Of a stretch of 64,000 nt of DNA, positions 35,279 to 44,847 are shown piece by piece. Origin of the DNA: Roseibium album (GTDB taxonomy: Bacteria > Pseudomonadota > Alphaproteobacteria > Rhizobiales > Stappiaceae); contig CXTY01000005.1 of assembly GCA_001404055.1 (NCBI GenBank), forward strand, positions 62,001-126,000, written 5' to 3'. Position numbers and translations under genes: made by a program. The notes under the pieces were generated by a model. That model was not told the origin of the DNA, did no database searches, and saw only the letters and a list, made by a program, of their open reading frames with translations. How positions within the stretch are numbered: position 1 is the first letter of the stretch; the number at the start of each line of letters is the position of its first letter.

Positions 35279-36217
35279 ATGTCACTACGCGTCGTTTTTA
35301 TGGGCACCCCGGAATTTTCTGTGCCGACCTTGATGGAAATTGTCGGGCAGGGTTATGAGGTTGTAGCCTGCTATTCACAGCCACCACGCCCGGCTGGCCG
35401 CGGCATGGACCTGAAAAAATCACCGGTGCATGAAGCTGCTGAATCCTTCGGTATTCCGGTTTTCACACCTGACAGCCTGAAGAGCGAAGAGGATCAGGCG
35501 CAGTTCGCGGCTCTGCAGGCGGATGTTGCCGTAGTGGTGGCCTATGGTCTTTTGTTGCCTCAGGCGGTGCTGGATGCTCCCGAAAACGGATGCCTCAATC
35601 TTCATGCCTCCATGCTGCCGCGCTGGCGCGGCGCAGCGCCGATTAACAGGGCAATCATGGCAGGCGACACGGAAACAGCGGTTCAGGTGATGCGCATGGA
35701 AGCCGGTCTGGATACCGGTCCCGTTTGCTTGTCGGAAACCGTCGCAATTGGTGAAAACACGACCGCAGGCGAGCTGCACGATCAGCTTTGTGGTCTGGGC
35801 GGCGACCTCATGGGACGTGCCCTTGCAGCATTGTCCAGGGGTGCTTTGGGTGAGCAGGTCCAGTCTGAAGAAGGCGTCACCTACGCCAAGAAGCTTTCCA
35901 AGCAGGAAACCCGTATAGACTGGTCCATGTCTGGCCAGGAGGTCCACAATCACATTCGCGGGCTTTCACCATTTCCCGGTGCCTGGTGTGAAATGACGCT
36001 TGGCGGAAAAAAAGAACGCGTCAAGATTCTCAAAAGCACTCTTGCCGAAGGTGCTGGTGCCCCCGGTACCGTGCTGAACACAGACGAAGTTCCCGTCATC
36101 GCCTGCGCAACAGGCGCCATTCGGCTTGAGCAGGTACAGCGGGCGGGGAAAAAACCCATGAGCGGTTCGGATTTCCTGCGTGGGGCGTCGCTTTCTGCAG
36201 ATGCAGTTCTGGACTAA
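35279..36217 (+). CDS. fmt: methionyl-tRNA formyltransferase
   Basis: 312 residues. Formylates Met-tRNAfMet using 10-formyltetrahydrofolate before initiation. Catalytic Asn-His-Asp set: [16 protein letters not shown] (about 108-123) and GLDTGPV (about 140-146); C-terminal tRNA-binding domain with ETRIDWS and [14 protein letters not shown] 35279 has GGAGC upstream. First of fmt-GNAT-truA, separated by 20 and 0 nt. Confidence 0.97.
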   Translation: MSLRVVFMGTPEFSVPTLMEIVGQGYEVVACYSQPPRPAGRGMDLKKSPVHEAAESFGIPVFTPDSLKSEEDQAQFAALQADVAVVVAYGLLLPQAVLDAPENGCLNLHASMLPRWRGAAPINRAIMAGDTETAVQVMRMEAGLDTGPVCLSETVAIGENTTAGELHDQLCGLGGDLMGRALAALSRGALGEQVQSEEGVTYAKKLSKQETRIDWSMSGQEVHNHIRGLSPFPGAWCEMTLGGKKERVKILKSTLAEGAGAPGTVLNTDEVPVIACATGAIRLEQVQRAGKKPMSGSDFLRGASLSADAVLD

Positions 36218-36237
36218 GCTGCTCACAGGAGAGACAT

Positions 36238-36777
36238 ATGACTGATATAGCAGCCGAAAAATCCTTGACGATCCGAGACGTGGCCTCGAATGACGAAGAC
36301 GTTGTGCGAGATGTCGTCACCGCCGCGTTTCCGACGGATATGGAAGCACGTCTTGTTCATACGCTGCGTCATTGCGGGGCCTTGGTGCTGGAACAGGTTG
36401 CTGTTGACGCGAGCGGAGCGGTGGTTGGCCATGTTGCCTACAGCCGCGTGACACCTGCAGCAATTGGTGCCGGCCAGGCACTCCAGATCGCGTGTCTTGC
36501 ACCGGTTTCTGTCCAGCCCGACAAGCAACGCTCGGGTGTCGGCTCTACCCTGATCAAGGCCTCCTTGGAGAAGTTGAAGGAGCTCGGAGAAGACCTTGTT
36601 CTGGTGCTTGGGCCTCCTGCCTACTATCCACGCTTTGGCTTCGATCCTGTCCTGGCCCGAAAGGTTCAGGGCCCTTATGCCGGTGATCCGTTCATGGCGC
36701 TGGCGTTGACCGAAGCCGGGTCTCGCGATTTGCCCATCGAAGTGGCATTTGCCACGCCTTTTGAAGAATTTGAATAG
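36238..36777 (+). CDS. GNAT-family N-acetyltransferase
   Basis: 179 residues. The GNAT core has LAPVSVQPDKQRSGVGSTLIKA (about 84-105), the acetyl-CoA pyrophosphate-binding Q/R-x-x-G-x-G/A loop, then LVLVLGPPAYYPRFGF, the YPRFGF ending of the YhbS-like subfamily. Substrate unknown. Stop codon touches the truA start, so translational coupling is likely. Confidence 0.88.
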   Translation: MTDIAAEKSLTIRDVASNDEDVVRDVVTAAFPTDMEARLVHTLRHCGALVLEQVAVDASGAVVGHVAYSRVTPAAIGAGQALQIACLAPVSVQPDKQRSGVGSTLIKASLEKLKELGEDLVLVLGPPAYYPRFGFDPVLARKVQGPYAGDPFMALALTEAGSRDLPIEVAFATPFEEFE

Positions 36778-37599
36778 ATGCCACGATACAAGCTGACCGT
36801 GGAATATGACGGCCGGCCATTTTGCGGCTGGCAGCGACAGGCCAATGGGCCTTCGGCACAGGCCGTGATTGAACGGGCCGTCAAGGGCTTCTCGGGCGAA
36901 GAGGTGACCATTGGTGGTGCCGGACGAACAGACACCGGCGTGCATGCAACGGGGCAGGTGTGCCACGTGGATTTGTCCAAAACCTGGCCGGTGAAAACGA
37001 TCATGGGCGCGATGAATTATCATTGCCAGCCTGACCCGGTGGTCATCATGGATTGCGAGGAAATGCATGAAGGCTTTGATGCGCGGTTTTCAGCAATCCG
37101 CCGCTCTTACCGCTACCGCATTCAAAACCGTATTGCGCCGTTAACCCATCAGCGCGGGCTGGCCTGGCATGTGAAACCGGACCTCGATGCCGAGGTAATG
37201 CACGAGGCCGCTCAGGAATTCGTGGGTCACCATGACTTCACGACTTTCCGGCATTCGCGCTGTCAGGCGAAAAGCCCGGAAAAGACGCTGGAGGAATTCC
37301 GTGTTTACCGCGAGGGTGATTTTGTCATAGCTGAATGTTCGTCCCGTTCATTCCTCCACAACCAGGTCCGCTCGATGGTTGGCTCTTTGCGTCTGGTGGG
37401 TGAGGGGAAGTGGGCCCTGGGCGATATTTCCGAGGCACTTATCGCCCGCGACCGCAAGGCTTGCGGTCCGGTAGCGCCTGCCGACGGGCTTTATCTGACA
37501 CGCGTCGATTACCGGCCTGTCCAAGTGGATATCGACTCGTTTGCAGAGTGGAAAGTTCGTAAAGAAGCGCAGGATGTCGGGAACGAAAGTGAAGCCTAA
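36778..37599 (+). CDS. truA: tRNA pseudouridine(38-40) synthase
   Basis: 273 residues. Makes pseudouridine at positions 38-40 of the anticodon arm. Catalytic Asp in GAGRTDTGVHATGQV (about 45-59), plus VEYDGRPFCGWQRQ near the N-terminus and RSFLHNQVRSMVGSL (about 185-199). ATG directly follows the GNAT stop. The final 20 residues are a charged tail. Convergent with the DUF2189 gene. Confidence 0.97.
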   Translation: MPRYKLTVEYDGRPFCGWQRQANGPSAQAVIERAVKGFSGEEVTIGGAGRTDTGVHATGQVCHVDLSKTWPVKTIMGAMNYHCQPDPVVIMDCEEMHEGFDARFSAIRRSYRYRIQNRIAPLTHQRGLAWHVKPDLDAEVMHEAAQEFVGHHDFTTFRHSRCQAKSPEKTLEEFRVYREGDFVIAECSSRSFLHNQVRSMVGSLRLVGEGKWALGDISEALIARDRKACGPVAPADGLYLTRVDYRPVQVDIDSFAEWKVRKEAQDVGNESEA

Positions 37600-37602
37600 T
37601 GC

Positions 37603-38442
37603 TTAATTTCCCTCAGTAGGTTCCTCCTCCGGCATCACAACGCACTTCCTGTAAAGATGCCATGTGGTGTGGCCGAGTACCGGCAGCGACACAATCAATC
37701 CAAGAAATCCCGGAATAATCGAAACAATCAGAACGGCCGTGACCACAAATGCCCAGCCGATCATCGGTACGGGCGAGGTAACAACAGCACGCACGCTCGT
37801 AATCATCGCCGTGATGAAATCCCTGTCTTCTTCCAGCAGCAGCGGGAACGAAATGACCGTGAGCGAAAACAGGATCAGCGACAATACAGCGCCGAGCAGA
37901 TGTCCTACGGCCAGGAACATCAACCCTTCCGGTGTGGAGACAACCTCGGTCAGGAATTCTTCAAAAGTAGCGAAGGATCGAAAGCCGAGAAACAAGGCCA
38001 GCAACAGGCGTACCTGATACATCCACATGATCTGGATGAAGAGTACAACAAACGCCATCCAGGAGAGTTCCCTGGATTTTTGCGCCCACATCGTTCCCAG
38101 TATCTGTGACCAGGATAACTCTTCACTGCTTTCGAGGCGCCGGCTCACTTCATAAAGGCCGACAGCGGCAAAGGGGCCGATGAGTACAAATCCGGCGGCT
38201 GCCGGATAGGACAGGTAACTCAGGTTGAGCGCTGCAGCACTGAAAATCACGAACAAGCCGCCGAGCGCAAAAAAGGCACCTATTGTGAGCCCGTAAACCG
38301 GTGCTTTCCGAAAATCGGACAGGCCTGCGGCCAGCGCATCAATGACATCGTTGACACTGATCTTTCTGACCTGCGGCATCGGTCGCAAACCCGTTTCCGC
38401 CGATGATCCGGCGTTTGTCTCAGACGTTTTGTTTTCGCTCAT
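37603..38442 (-). CDS. DUF2189 integral membrane protein
   Basis: 279 residues from ATG 38442 (MSENKTSETNAGSS). A hydrophilic N-terminus of about 40 residues is followed by six to seven helices; RKISVNDVIDALAAGLSDFRKAP split at residue 20 and GPFAAVGLYEVSRRLE match the DUF2189 family known from alphaproteobacteria. Function unknown. No partner gene on its strand. Confidence 0.85.
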   Translation of the reverse strand: MSENKTSETNAGSSAETGLRPMPQVRKISVNDVIDALAAGLSDFRKAPVYGLTIGAFFALGGLFVIFSAAALNLSYLSYPAAAGFVLIGPFAAVGLYEVSRRLESSEELSWSQILGTMWAQKSRELSWMAFVVLFIQIMWMYQVRLLLALFLGFRSFATFEEFLTEVVSTPEGLMFLAVGHLLGAVLSLILFSLTVISFPLLLEEDRDFITAMITSVRAVVTSPVPMIGWAFVVTAVLIVSIIPGFLGLIVSLPVLGHTTWHLYRKCVVMPEEEPTEGN

Positions 38443-38786
38443 CCGCCAGCTTCCTCCCAAAAGCCAATGATCCATCTACCTCCGGTAGACAAGCAATCCT
38501 AGCCATGGAACGCAAGTTGGCAATGCGGAGAAGGACTTACATAGCCAGTTCGTCGGTTGTCTTTCCCGCGAAGGCTGGGATCCAGTATCCATCTGACTTC
38601 GCATGTGTTTCAGAAAACTCTGTGGGTACTGGTTCCCGGTTTTGCCGCTGTGCGGCAAACTGGGATGACAATTGAGGTGAATTGTCAGCGTCCAACTTAG
38701 TGCTTCTCCCGGTGGACCAATGGCCCGCAAATCAATAACAATTATGCCTGTCACCTGATGGAAGTGAGCCGGGAAAGGGCAAGTCG
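38443..38786. repeat. intergenic region with dispersed palindromic repeat
   Basis: 344 nt without a gene. About 38558-38672 is an imperfect inverted repeat: CCCGCGAAGGCTGGGATCC near the left end and CGGTTTTGCCGCTGTGCGGCAAACTGGGATG split over the right, of the type (TTCCCGC...GGGATGAC) scattered between genes in many alphaproteobacteria. It can form a long hairpin in RNA from either strand. The last 100 nt should hold the promoter of the enolase-superfamily gene. Confidence 0.6.
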
Positions 38787-39896
38787 ATGGCAAAAATCAC
38801 CAAAGTCGAGATGCGCATGATCGACCTTGCGCCAAAGGTGCAGCGTGTGGATGCCATACAGTCTTTTGTCAGTCAGGAGACCCCGATTGTGACAGTCACT
38901 GATAGTGATGGCGCGGTTGGAACCGGCTACAGCTATACAATCGGGACCGGCGGGCCTTCGGTGATGGCGTTGCTGGAGCACACCTTGGCTCCGGCGCTCC
39001 TCGGAAAGGATCCGGAGCGGATTGACGGTATTTGGCGGGACCTGCTCTTTCGCACGCATGCGACTTCTGTGGGGGCGATTACCTCGCTCGCTCTTGCGGC
39101 AATAGACACGGCCTTGTGGGATTTGCGCTGTCGAAAGCACGGTTTGCCACTTTGGAAGGCAGCAGGTGGAGCGCGCGAAAGCATCCCCCTTTACTCCACC
39201 GAGGGCGGTTGGTTGCATCTGGAGACCGGTGCGCTTGTCGATGACGCGCTTGCGATGCAGGCACAAGGCTTCAAGGGCTCCAAGATCAAGATCGGTCGCG
39301 AGCACATCAGTGAAGATGCCACCCGACTTGCAGCCGTGCGTGCTGCGGTGGGAGACGGCTATGAAATTTTCGCTGATGGCAACCAGGGCTTCTCGCTCTC
39401 CGAGGCGATCCGCCGCGCGCAAGTGCTCGAAGCCAACGGCGTTGGCTGGTTCGAAGAGCCGCTTCAGGCTGATGACGTGTCCGCCCATGTAGAATTGTCA
39501 CGCCGCACGTGTGTACCGATCGCGGTCGGCGAAAGCATGTATTCACTGAGCCAGTTCAAGGACTACTTGCAGGCCGGTGCGGCCAGCGTTGTGCAGGTCG
39601 ACGTCGCCCGCATCGGCGGCATCACACCATGGCTCAAGACTGCACATTTGGCCGAGGCGTTCAATGTCATGGTCTGCCCGCATTTCCTGATGGAATTGCA
39701 CCTCTCACTGGTCTGCGCGATACCAAACGCCAAGTGGCTGGAATACATTCCGCAATTGGATACCGTGACGCGCGAACAGATGCGGATCGAGAACGGTTTT
39801 GCCGTGCCGTCTGACGAGCCTGGCCTCGGTATCGCCTGGGATTGGGATGCAATCGAGGCACAGGAATTGTTCCGCAAGTCGGTCACAACAGACTGA
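38787..39896 (+). CDS. mandelate racemase/muconate lactonizing enzyme family protein
   Basis: 369 residues. Enolase superfamily: N-terminal capping domain (1 to about 125), then the barrel with catalytic KIKIG (Lys pair, about 170), three metal ligands in FADGNQ (about 196), WFEEPL (about 221) and GESMYS (about 247), and His in VCPHFLMELH (about 298). The KxK plus His arrangement is that of the mandelate racemase subgroup, whose members are mostly acid-sugar dehydratases or racemases; the substrate cannot be read from sequence. No sugar-acid transporter or regulator is adjacent. Confidence 0.85.
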   Translation: MAKITKVEMRMIDLAPKVQRVDAIQSFVSQETPIVTVTDSDGAVGTGYSYTIGTGGPSVMALLEHTLAPALLGKDPERIDGIWRDLLFRTHATSVGAITSLALAAIDTALWDLRCRKHGLPLWKAAGGARESIPLYSTEGGWLHLETGALVDDALAMQAQGFKGSKIKIGREHISEDATRLAAVRAAVGDGYEIFADGNQGFSLSEAIRRAQVLEANGVGWFEEPLQADDVSAHVELSRRTCVPIAVGESMYSLSQFKDYLQAGAASVVQVDVARIGGITPWLKTAHLAEAFNVMVCPHFLMELHLSLVCAIPNAKWLEYIPQLDTVTREQMRIENGFAVPSDEPGLGIAWDWDAIEAQELFRKSVTTD

Positions 39897-40017
39897 ACGC
39901 GAAAGAACGCCGCTGTAATGCCTCCAGAACGCCTTGCCATCCCGGTAGAAACGGCGGGTGAGTAAACCAAAAAAGGAGTAATGTTGCCGGGACGACAATC
40001 AGGTGAAGTGTTTAGCG

Positions 40018-42264
40018 TCAGGTCCCCGCCGGCTTGGGTTCTGCCGCCGCTGCCGCCGCTGCCGCCGTTGTCAGCTGTTCCTTTTGTTCGTCATCCAGCT
40101 TGACGTTTTCCGGAAGCTGCACACGCACCTCTTTACGGGCAAATTGAATACCGTTTTCTTCAAAGGCCTTTTGGACTCGTTTGTAGATTTCCTTGCGGAC
40201 ACCAAACTGCTTGCCGGGTTTGGTTGTAAACTTGCCGCGCACCAGGATGCCGACATCGTCGACGCCCGTGACGCCTTGGCCCTTAAATGGGGCAAGAATG
40301 TCTTCCTGGAACTCCTCCATTTCCATGATTTCCTGACCAATCTTTTTGAAGAGCTTGCGCACCTTCTCGACATCCGTATCGAAGGGAACTGTAAATTGAA
40401 GCTTCATGATCACCCAGTCACGAGACAGGTTGGTGAGATTGGAAATCTCACCGTAGGGCACGATATGAACCGCGCCTTTGGTGCCCCGGAGTTGAAGGGA
40501 GCGGACGGAGATTTTCTCAATTGTGCCTTGAGCGCCGCCTGTGTTGACGAATTCTCCCATCCGGAAGGCGTCGTCCAGAAGAAAAAATATTCCGGCGACG
40601 ACATCCCGCACCAGTGTTTGAGCTCCAAAACCAACTGCCAGACCGATCACGCCGGCACCGGCAAGCAGCGGCGTGATGTTGACACCGAGTTGGCTAAGCG
40701 CCAGCAAGCCGGTGAGGATGATGATGGTGACCTGCAGCACCACCCGGATCAGTGGCAAGATCGTTGCGAGTCGCGACTTGCCAGCGCCGCCCATTTCCGC
40801 ATCGTCGTCCTGGGATTCCGTTGGCGGTGAATCTTTTGCCAGTTGATGGCTGACCCAGAGATTGGTGATCTCCCAGGCAAGATATCCTGCAGCGAGGATC
40901 AGTAGAAAAACAACACTGTTTCGCGCAACAGCAGAGCCGTCGTTGGCGCCGAGCGCCAAAAGATTAAGTCCGTAAATGCGTCCAACCATCAGTATCAGGA
41001 AGGCCAGCAGAGCAACCCTGGCAATGCGGACATAACTGTGCCGTGTCTGCATGTGTGCAGCTTCTGCAATCGGCCCCTCACCCTGCATGGGCGGTACGAT
41101 ATGCGAGACGATGCCGCGCACCATCGTGTCGAGGAATGGGGCAAAGATGACCAATGTTATGACGGCCAGCGACTGACCAGCTGCCAGCGCCTCCATGCCC
41201 ATGCTCGCAGCCACCTGGACCAAAAGCCAATTGAAAGCGATGAAGATCATCGAAAAATACGGCCAGAATTGCGCCATGCGCTCCAGACCGCTCGTGGGCT
41301 CTTCATCGTCGCCAAGAATGATGCTGGTAAGGCCGTGCCGGGCCCGCCAGATCACTGCGATGATCCAGAAATTTATGCCGAAACCGACAAAGAAACGGAA
41401 AGTGCCCTCGGCACTTTGTCCGGCGCCAACCATGACATTGCGCAGGAAGAACGCCATGCCGACAACGGCAAAGAGCGTGGTGAAACTGCGGTAAAGCGAT
41501 TTTGCTGTCGCATCATCCGCCGTCACAAGGCGAAGTTCGCGGCGGTGTGGTGCCAGTGCAAAACGCAACAGGGCTGCAACCAGCATCGGAATGAAAACGA
41601 TCCAGTAGACAGCCATCAGGGCATAGGTTTGGGTGGTCGGATCAATAACCGCAACAACACCGACGACGTATGCAACAATCGCAAAAACGATCAAGCCTCC
41701 GAGGTCGAGACCGGCCCGGGTCGAGACAAGTTTGACTGTCTCATACAAGCTCTCGGGCATTTGGGTCTTGATCTTGTCGCGTTTGGACGCGGTCAATCGA
41801 TTGATCAGAAACTCCGCAGCAAAACCCGCAGCCAGTATCAGCGCAATGGACCCAATCAGAATATGAATTGGTCCGGCAACCGAACCGGCAAACAGGGCGC
41901 CTATGCTTACGAAGACACCGGTAAACAGGGCAGGCAGGTTTTTGAAATGTCCGACGACCATGGCTCCAAAATCTGCCAGCACGGTTCGTACGCTTTCAAT
42001 AAAACCCGGCCCTTGCTCCGCGCCGGTCGCTTGCAGCTCTCTCGTGGCAGCGCTTTGCTGCAAGAGGGTCATGAGGTCAGTGAGCGCATCGACCTGTTCG
42101 GGGTCCAGGTCCGAGACAAGCTTTTCCATCGCCTCCTTCTGCAATGCAGGCGGAAGAGTTGAAGTTGTGTCCTGCGCGATAGCTGGAATGGAAAAGAGAA
42201 AAAGAACAGCAAAAACAATTGAAAATACACTTGAAGTCAGGTGTGGCTTCCAAGCACCGGTCAT
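40018..42264 (-). CDS. MscS-family mechanosensitive ion channel, large type
   Basis: 748 residues. Signal peptide (SSVFSIVFAVLFLFSIPAIAQ), a periplasmic helical stretch to about 110, some ten transmembrane helices (about 115-520), then the MscS pore and beta domain (PLLAGAGVIGLAVGFGAQTLVRDVV split, DDAFRMGEFVNTGGAQGTIEKI) and a cytoplasmic alpha/beta domain ending in an Ala/Pro tail. This is the large YbdG/MscK-like class that protects against osmotic downshock. The C-terminus has a low-complexity Ala run, coded by GCN repeats near 40040-40070. Confidence 0.9.
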   Translation of the reverse strand: MTGAWKPHLTSSVFSIVFAVLFLFSIPAIAQDTTSTLPPALQKEAMEKLVSDLDPEQVDALTDLMTLLQQSAATRELQATGAEQGPGFIESVRTVLADFGAMVVGHFKNLPALFTGVFVSIGALFAGSVAGPIHILIGSIALILAAGFAAEFLINRLTASKRDKIKTQMPESLYETVKLVSTRAGLDLGGLIVFAIVAYVVGVVAVIDPTTQTYALMAVYWIVFIPMLVAALLRFALAPHRRELRLVTADDATAKSLYRSFTTLFAVVGMAFFLRNVMVGAGQSAEGTFRFFVGFGINFWIIAVIWRARHGLTSIILGDDEEPTSGLERMAQFWPYFSMIFIAFNWLLVQVAASMGMEALAAGQSLAVITLVIFAPFLDTMVRGIVSHIVPPMQGEGPIAEAAHMQTRHSYVRIARVALLAFLILMVGRIYGLNLLALGANDGSAVARNSVVFLLILAAGYLAWEITNLWVSHQLAKDSPPTESQDDDAEMGGAGKSRLATILPLIRVVLQVTIIILTGLLALSQLGVNITPLLAGAGVIGLAVGFGAQTLVRDVVAGIFFLLDDAFRMGEFVNTGGAQGTIEKISVRSLQLRGTKGAVHIVPYGEISNLTNLSRDWVIMKLQFTVPFDTDVEKVRKLFKKIGQEIMEMEEFQEDILAPFKGQGVTGVDDVGILVRGKFTTKPGKQFGVRKEIYKRVQKAFEENGIQFARKEVRVQLPENVKLDDEQKEQLTTAAAAAAAAEPKPAGT

Positions 42265-42490
42265 AAGTGAGCCCCCGCAGCGGTGTTGAACTGAATGCGC
42301 CTAAGATAGACCTGCTGCCGGAACAAAATCCATCAAAAACACCAAGGGTAATTTTGTCGTTGCCGGTACGGCACTGAGGCTTGCGTCAATCTCACCTCAA
42401 TATTGTTGCAAGGGAAACCACGTGAGAGCTTGATCCGGGCAGCTTATGCGTCTACGTCCATTTCAGAACAATCAATGTGAGTGGGTTTGA

Positions 42491-42916
42491 ATGACCACGC
42501 CTCAGATGAGCGCGAATATTACGCCGGGCCCGGTTTGGGCCGTATTGAGCCCTATTGGCCGTATGGGCAGGGAGCCATATTGGCTCTGTTTTGGCCTTGT
42601 CTGGATCATCATGGGCATTGCGATCAGGGTCTGGTGGATGTCGACACCGGAAACGCCCACACCCGAGGCTGTCGCGGCTGCTGAATTCGTGGGAACAAAT
42701 CCCTTGTTTCCGCTTCTGTTCTTTGTTCTGCAATGGTTTGAACTGGCACTTGTCATCAAGCGCCTTCAGGACATCGGCCAAAGCGGTTTTCTGGCGTTGC
42801 TGATTTTCGTTCCGTTTTTGAATCTTCTGATGCTGATTGTTCTGGGTTTTGTACCGAGCCAGACGGAGCCGAACCGTCACGGGCCGCTTCCCAACAGCTA
42901 CTGGCGCAAGCGCTGA
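42491..42916 (+). CDS. DUF805 membrane protein
   Basis: 141 residues, four hydrophobic helices. GRMGREPYWLCFGLVW near residue 23 and VIKRLQDIGQSGFLALLIF near 88 (the RxxDxGxSG motif) are the DUF805 signatures. Function unknown. Precedes dapE by 45 nt on the same strand. Small inner-membrane protein. Confidence 0.88.
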   Translation: MTTPQMSANITPGPVWAVLSPIGRMGREPYWLCFGLVWIIMGIAIRVWWMSTPETPTPEAVAAAEFVGTNPLFPLLFFVLQWFELALVIKRLQDIGQSGFLALLIFVPFLNLLMLIVLGFVPSQTEPNRHGPLPNSYWRKR

Positions 42917-42961
42917 GCGGATCATCTAATTCCTAAATTTCCCAAGATGAGAAACAAGTCC

Positions 42962-44122
42962 ATGTCTTCCTCAGCAGTTTCCATTGCCCAGGACCTCATT
43001 CGCTGCCCCTCAGTGACACCGGCAGAAGGCGGTGCGCTGTCTTCCCTGGAAGCGCTGCTGAGCAAGGCCGGATTTAAAGTTTCCCGGGTGATCTTTCAGG
43101 ATGAAGACACGCCTGATGTCGAGAACCTGTTTGCCACAATCGGTTCGGGCAAACCGCATTTTGTTTTTGCGGGGCACACGGACGTCGTTCCGGCAGGCAC
43201 GGAAAGCGACTGGAGCCATGGGCCTTTCGAAGGCACGATTTCAGACGGCGTTTTGTTTGGGCGTGGCGCCGTCGACATGAAAGGCGGGATCGCTTCCTTC
43301 GCTGCTGCCGCTCTTGACTACGTCCAGGAAGCGGGCACGGATTTAGGTGGAACCATTTCGTTTCTCATCACCGGAGATGAAGAAGGCCCGGCCGTCAACG
43401 GTACTTCAAAGTTGCTTGAATGGGCCACGAATGAAGGACACCGGTTTGATGCCTGTATTGTGGGTGAACCGACAAACCCGGAAAAACTTGGCGATGCGAT
43501 CAAGGTTGGCCGTCGCGGGTCACTGTCTGGCATTGTGACCGTTGCTGGTGTGCAGGGGCATGCTGCTTATCCGCATCTGGCCAAAAATCCGATACCGGGT
43601 CTCGTCAAGCTGATGGCGGCTCTGGATGCGCTTGAACTGGACAAGGGCAACGAACGCTTTCAACCCTCGAACCTGGAAATCGTGACGGTTGATGTCGGCA
43701 ATCCGGCGTTCAATGTCATTCCAGCGCGTGCGGAAACCCGTTTCAACATTCGCTACAATGACGAGTGGACACTGGAAAGCCTGAAAGCCAGACTTCTTGA
43801 GACCTTGAATTCGGTAGATCTTGATGGGCTTGAGCTTGATATCCAGTTCAAGCGGGACGCTAGTGAGTCTTTCCTGACCAAGGATGAAACGCTGATTGCA
43901 GCGCTCAGCAAAGCCGTTGAAGCGGTGACAGGTCGCTCACCGGAACTGTCGACCGGTGGCGGCACGTCGGATGCTCGGTTTATCAAGAACTATTGCCCTG
44001 TCGTGGAATTTGGACTTGTCGGACAAACTATGCACAAGGTGGATGAGTGTGTTGCGGTCAATGACCTTGACCAATTGGCTGCAATCTACAAGAATTTTCT
44101 CGTCAGTTATTTTTCAAAGTAA
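42962..44122 (+). CDS. dapE: succinyl-diaminopimelate desuccinylase
   Basis: 386 residues from ATG 42962; ATG 42947 would add five residues. Splits N-succinyl-LL-diaminopimelate to succinate and diaminopimelate in lysine and peptidoglycan synthesis. M20 zinc enzyme: AGHTDVVPAG (metal His, about 66), GRGAVDMKGG (bridging Asp, about 103), GDEEGPAVNGT (catalytic Glu and ligand, about 136), and GQTMHKVDE (His near 355). dapD, which makes the succinylated precursor pathway step, is close by on the other strand. Confidence 0.96.
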   Translation: MSSSAVSIAQDLIRCPSVTPAEGGALSSLEALLSKAGFKVSRVIFQDEDTPDVENLFATIGSGKPHFVFAGHTDVVPAGTESDWSHGPFEGTISDGVLFGRGAVDMKGGIASFAAAALDYVQEAGTDLGGTISFLITGDEEGPAVNGTSKLLEWATNEGHRFDACIVGEPTNPEKLGDAIKVGRRGSLSGIVTVAGVQGHAAYPHLAKNPIPGLVKLMAALDALELDKGNERFQPSNLEIVTVDVGNPAFNVIPARAETRFNIRYNDEWTLESLKARLLETLNSVDLDGLELDIQFKRDASESFLTKDETLIAALSKAVEAVTGRSPELSTGGGTSDARFIKNYCPVVEFGLVGQTMHKVDECVAVNDLDQLAAIYKNFLVSYFSK

Positions 44123-44139
44123 ACTGGAGCTGCCTGAAT

Positions 44140-44733
44140 TTGATCAGCTTGAACGAGATACGCGCTGCGCTGGATGGATCCTGGCTGCTTTTGCGCAACC
44201 GACCGGAAGGCATGGAATATTTCGACCAGTCGATACAGGGGTTCTGGCGTTCGTTCTCGGTAATTTTTTTACTGATACCGGTCTTTCTGGTCAGCGGGCT
44301 TGCCGAGAAAGAGTTCTATTTTTATGAGAACCTTTATCATCCCGCTACGTTTCCTAGTGATGCCTATTGGACAGCGCAGCTTCTGGGTCTGGGCATTGAT
44401 TGGTTTGCGCTGCCGCTAATCCTGGCAGTGCTTGCCGTTCCGATCGGGATTTCAAACCGCTATGTGCCGTTCATCGTTGCGCGAAACTGGACCAGTCTGC
44501 TGGCTTCGATTCCTTATCTGATTACTTATCTGCTGTTTCTTCTTGGGCTGGTTCCTTCGGGAATTGCAGTGCTGCTTTCCTTTACCAGTCTGGTTGTCGT
44601 GCTTTGGTATCGATTTCTTGTTGCCCGGATAGCGCTTCAGGCGGCGACTAGTCTCGCCGTCGGCGTTGTTGTTCTGGATATTCTTTTGACGCTGGTTATT
44701 TCTCAATTGGTCGGGCAACTCTGGGGCGCATAA
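44140..44733 (+). CDS. hypothetical multi-pass membrane protein
   Basis: 197 residues, TTG start at 44140 with GGAG upstream. Hydrophilic first 35 residues (LRNRPEGMEYFDQSIQGFWR), then about five to six helices. I recognise a type often found directly after dapE in rhizobial-type genomes but no named family. The stop codon lies in a 14-bp tandem repeat. Likely co-transcribed with dapE (17 nt apart). Confidence 0.75.
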   Translation: MISLNEIRAALDGSWLLLRNRPEGMEYFDQSIQGFWRSFSVIFLLIPVFLVSGLAEKEFYFYENLYHPATFPSDAYWTAQLLGLGIDWFALPLILAVLAVPIGISNRYVPFIVARNWTSLLASIPYLITYLLFLLGLVPSGIAVLLSFTSLVVVLWYRFLVARIALQAATSLAVGVVVLDILLTLVISQLVGQLWGA

Positions 44734-44762
44734 CTTGGGGCGCGTAACTTGGGACGCGCATT
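44721..44762. repeat. three 14-bp tandem repeats over a stop codon
   Basis: Units at 44721-44734, 44735-44748 and 44749-44762 follow the pattern (C/T)TGGG(G/A)CGCGTAAC with small changes. The first unit carries the stop of the preceding membrane protein (GCA TAA). Gain or loss of a 14-nt unit downstream would not alter the protein. Confidence 0.8.
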
Positions 44763-44774
44763 TCGAGGTGCACG

Positions 44775-44806
44775 AAAAACCCCCGCCTTCAAGGAAGACG
44801 GGGGGC
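44775..44806 (-). terminator. Rho-independent terminator of dapD
   Basis: CCCCCG (44780-44785) and CGGGGG (44799-44804), extended by CCTTC/GAAGG-type pairing in the loop arms; read on the minus strand the stem is followed by five T. May act for the convergent membrane-protein gene as well. Confidence 0.85.
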
Positions 44807-44847
44807 ATATTCATCTGCTGGCTGAACCCAAAAATTCAGACGTTTGC

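Noticed and set aside
40003..42289. Plus-strand frames opposite the MscS-type channel
   Set aside because: Shadows of a strong 748-residue gene; highly charged, repetitive composition.
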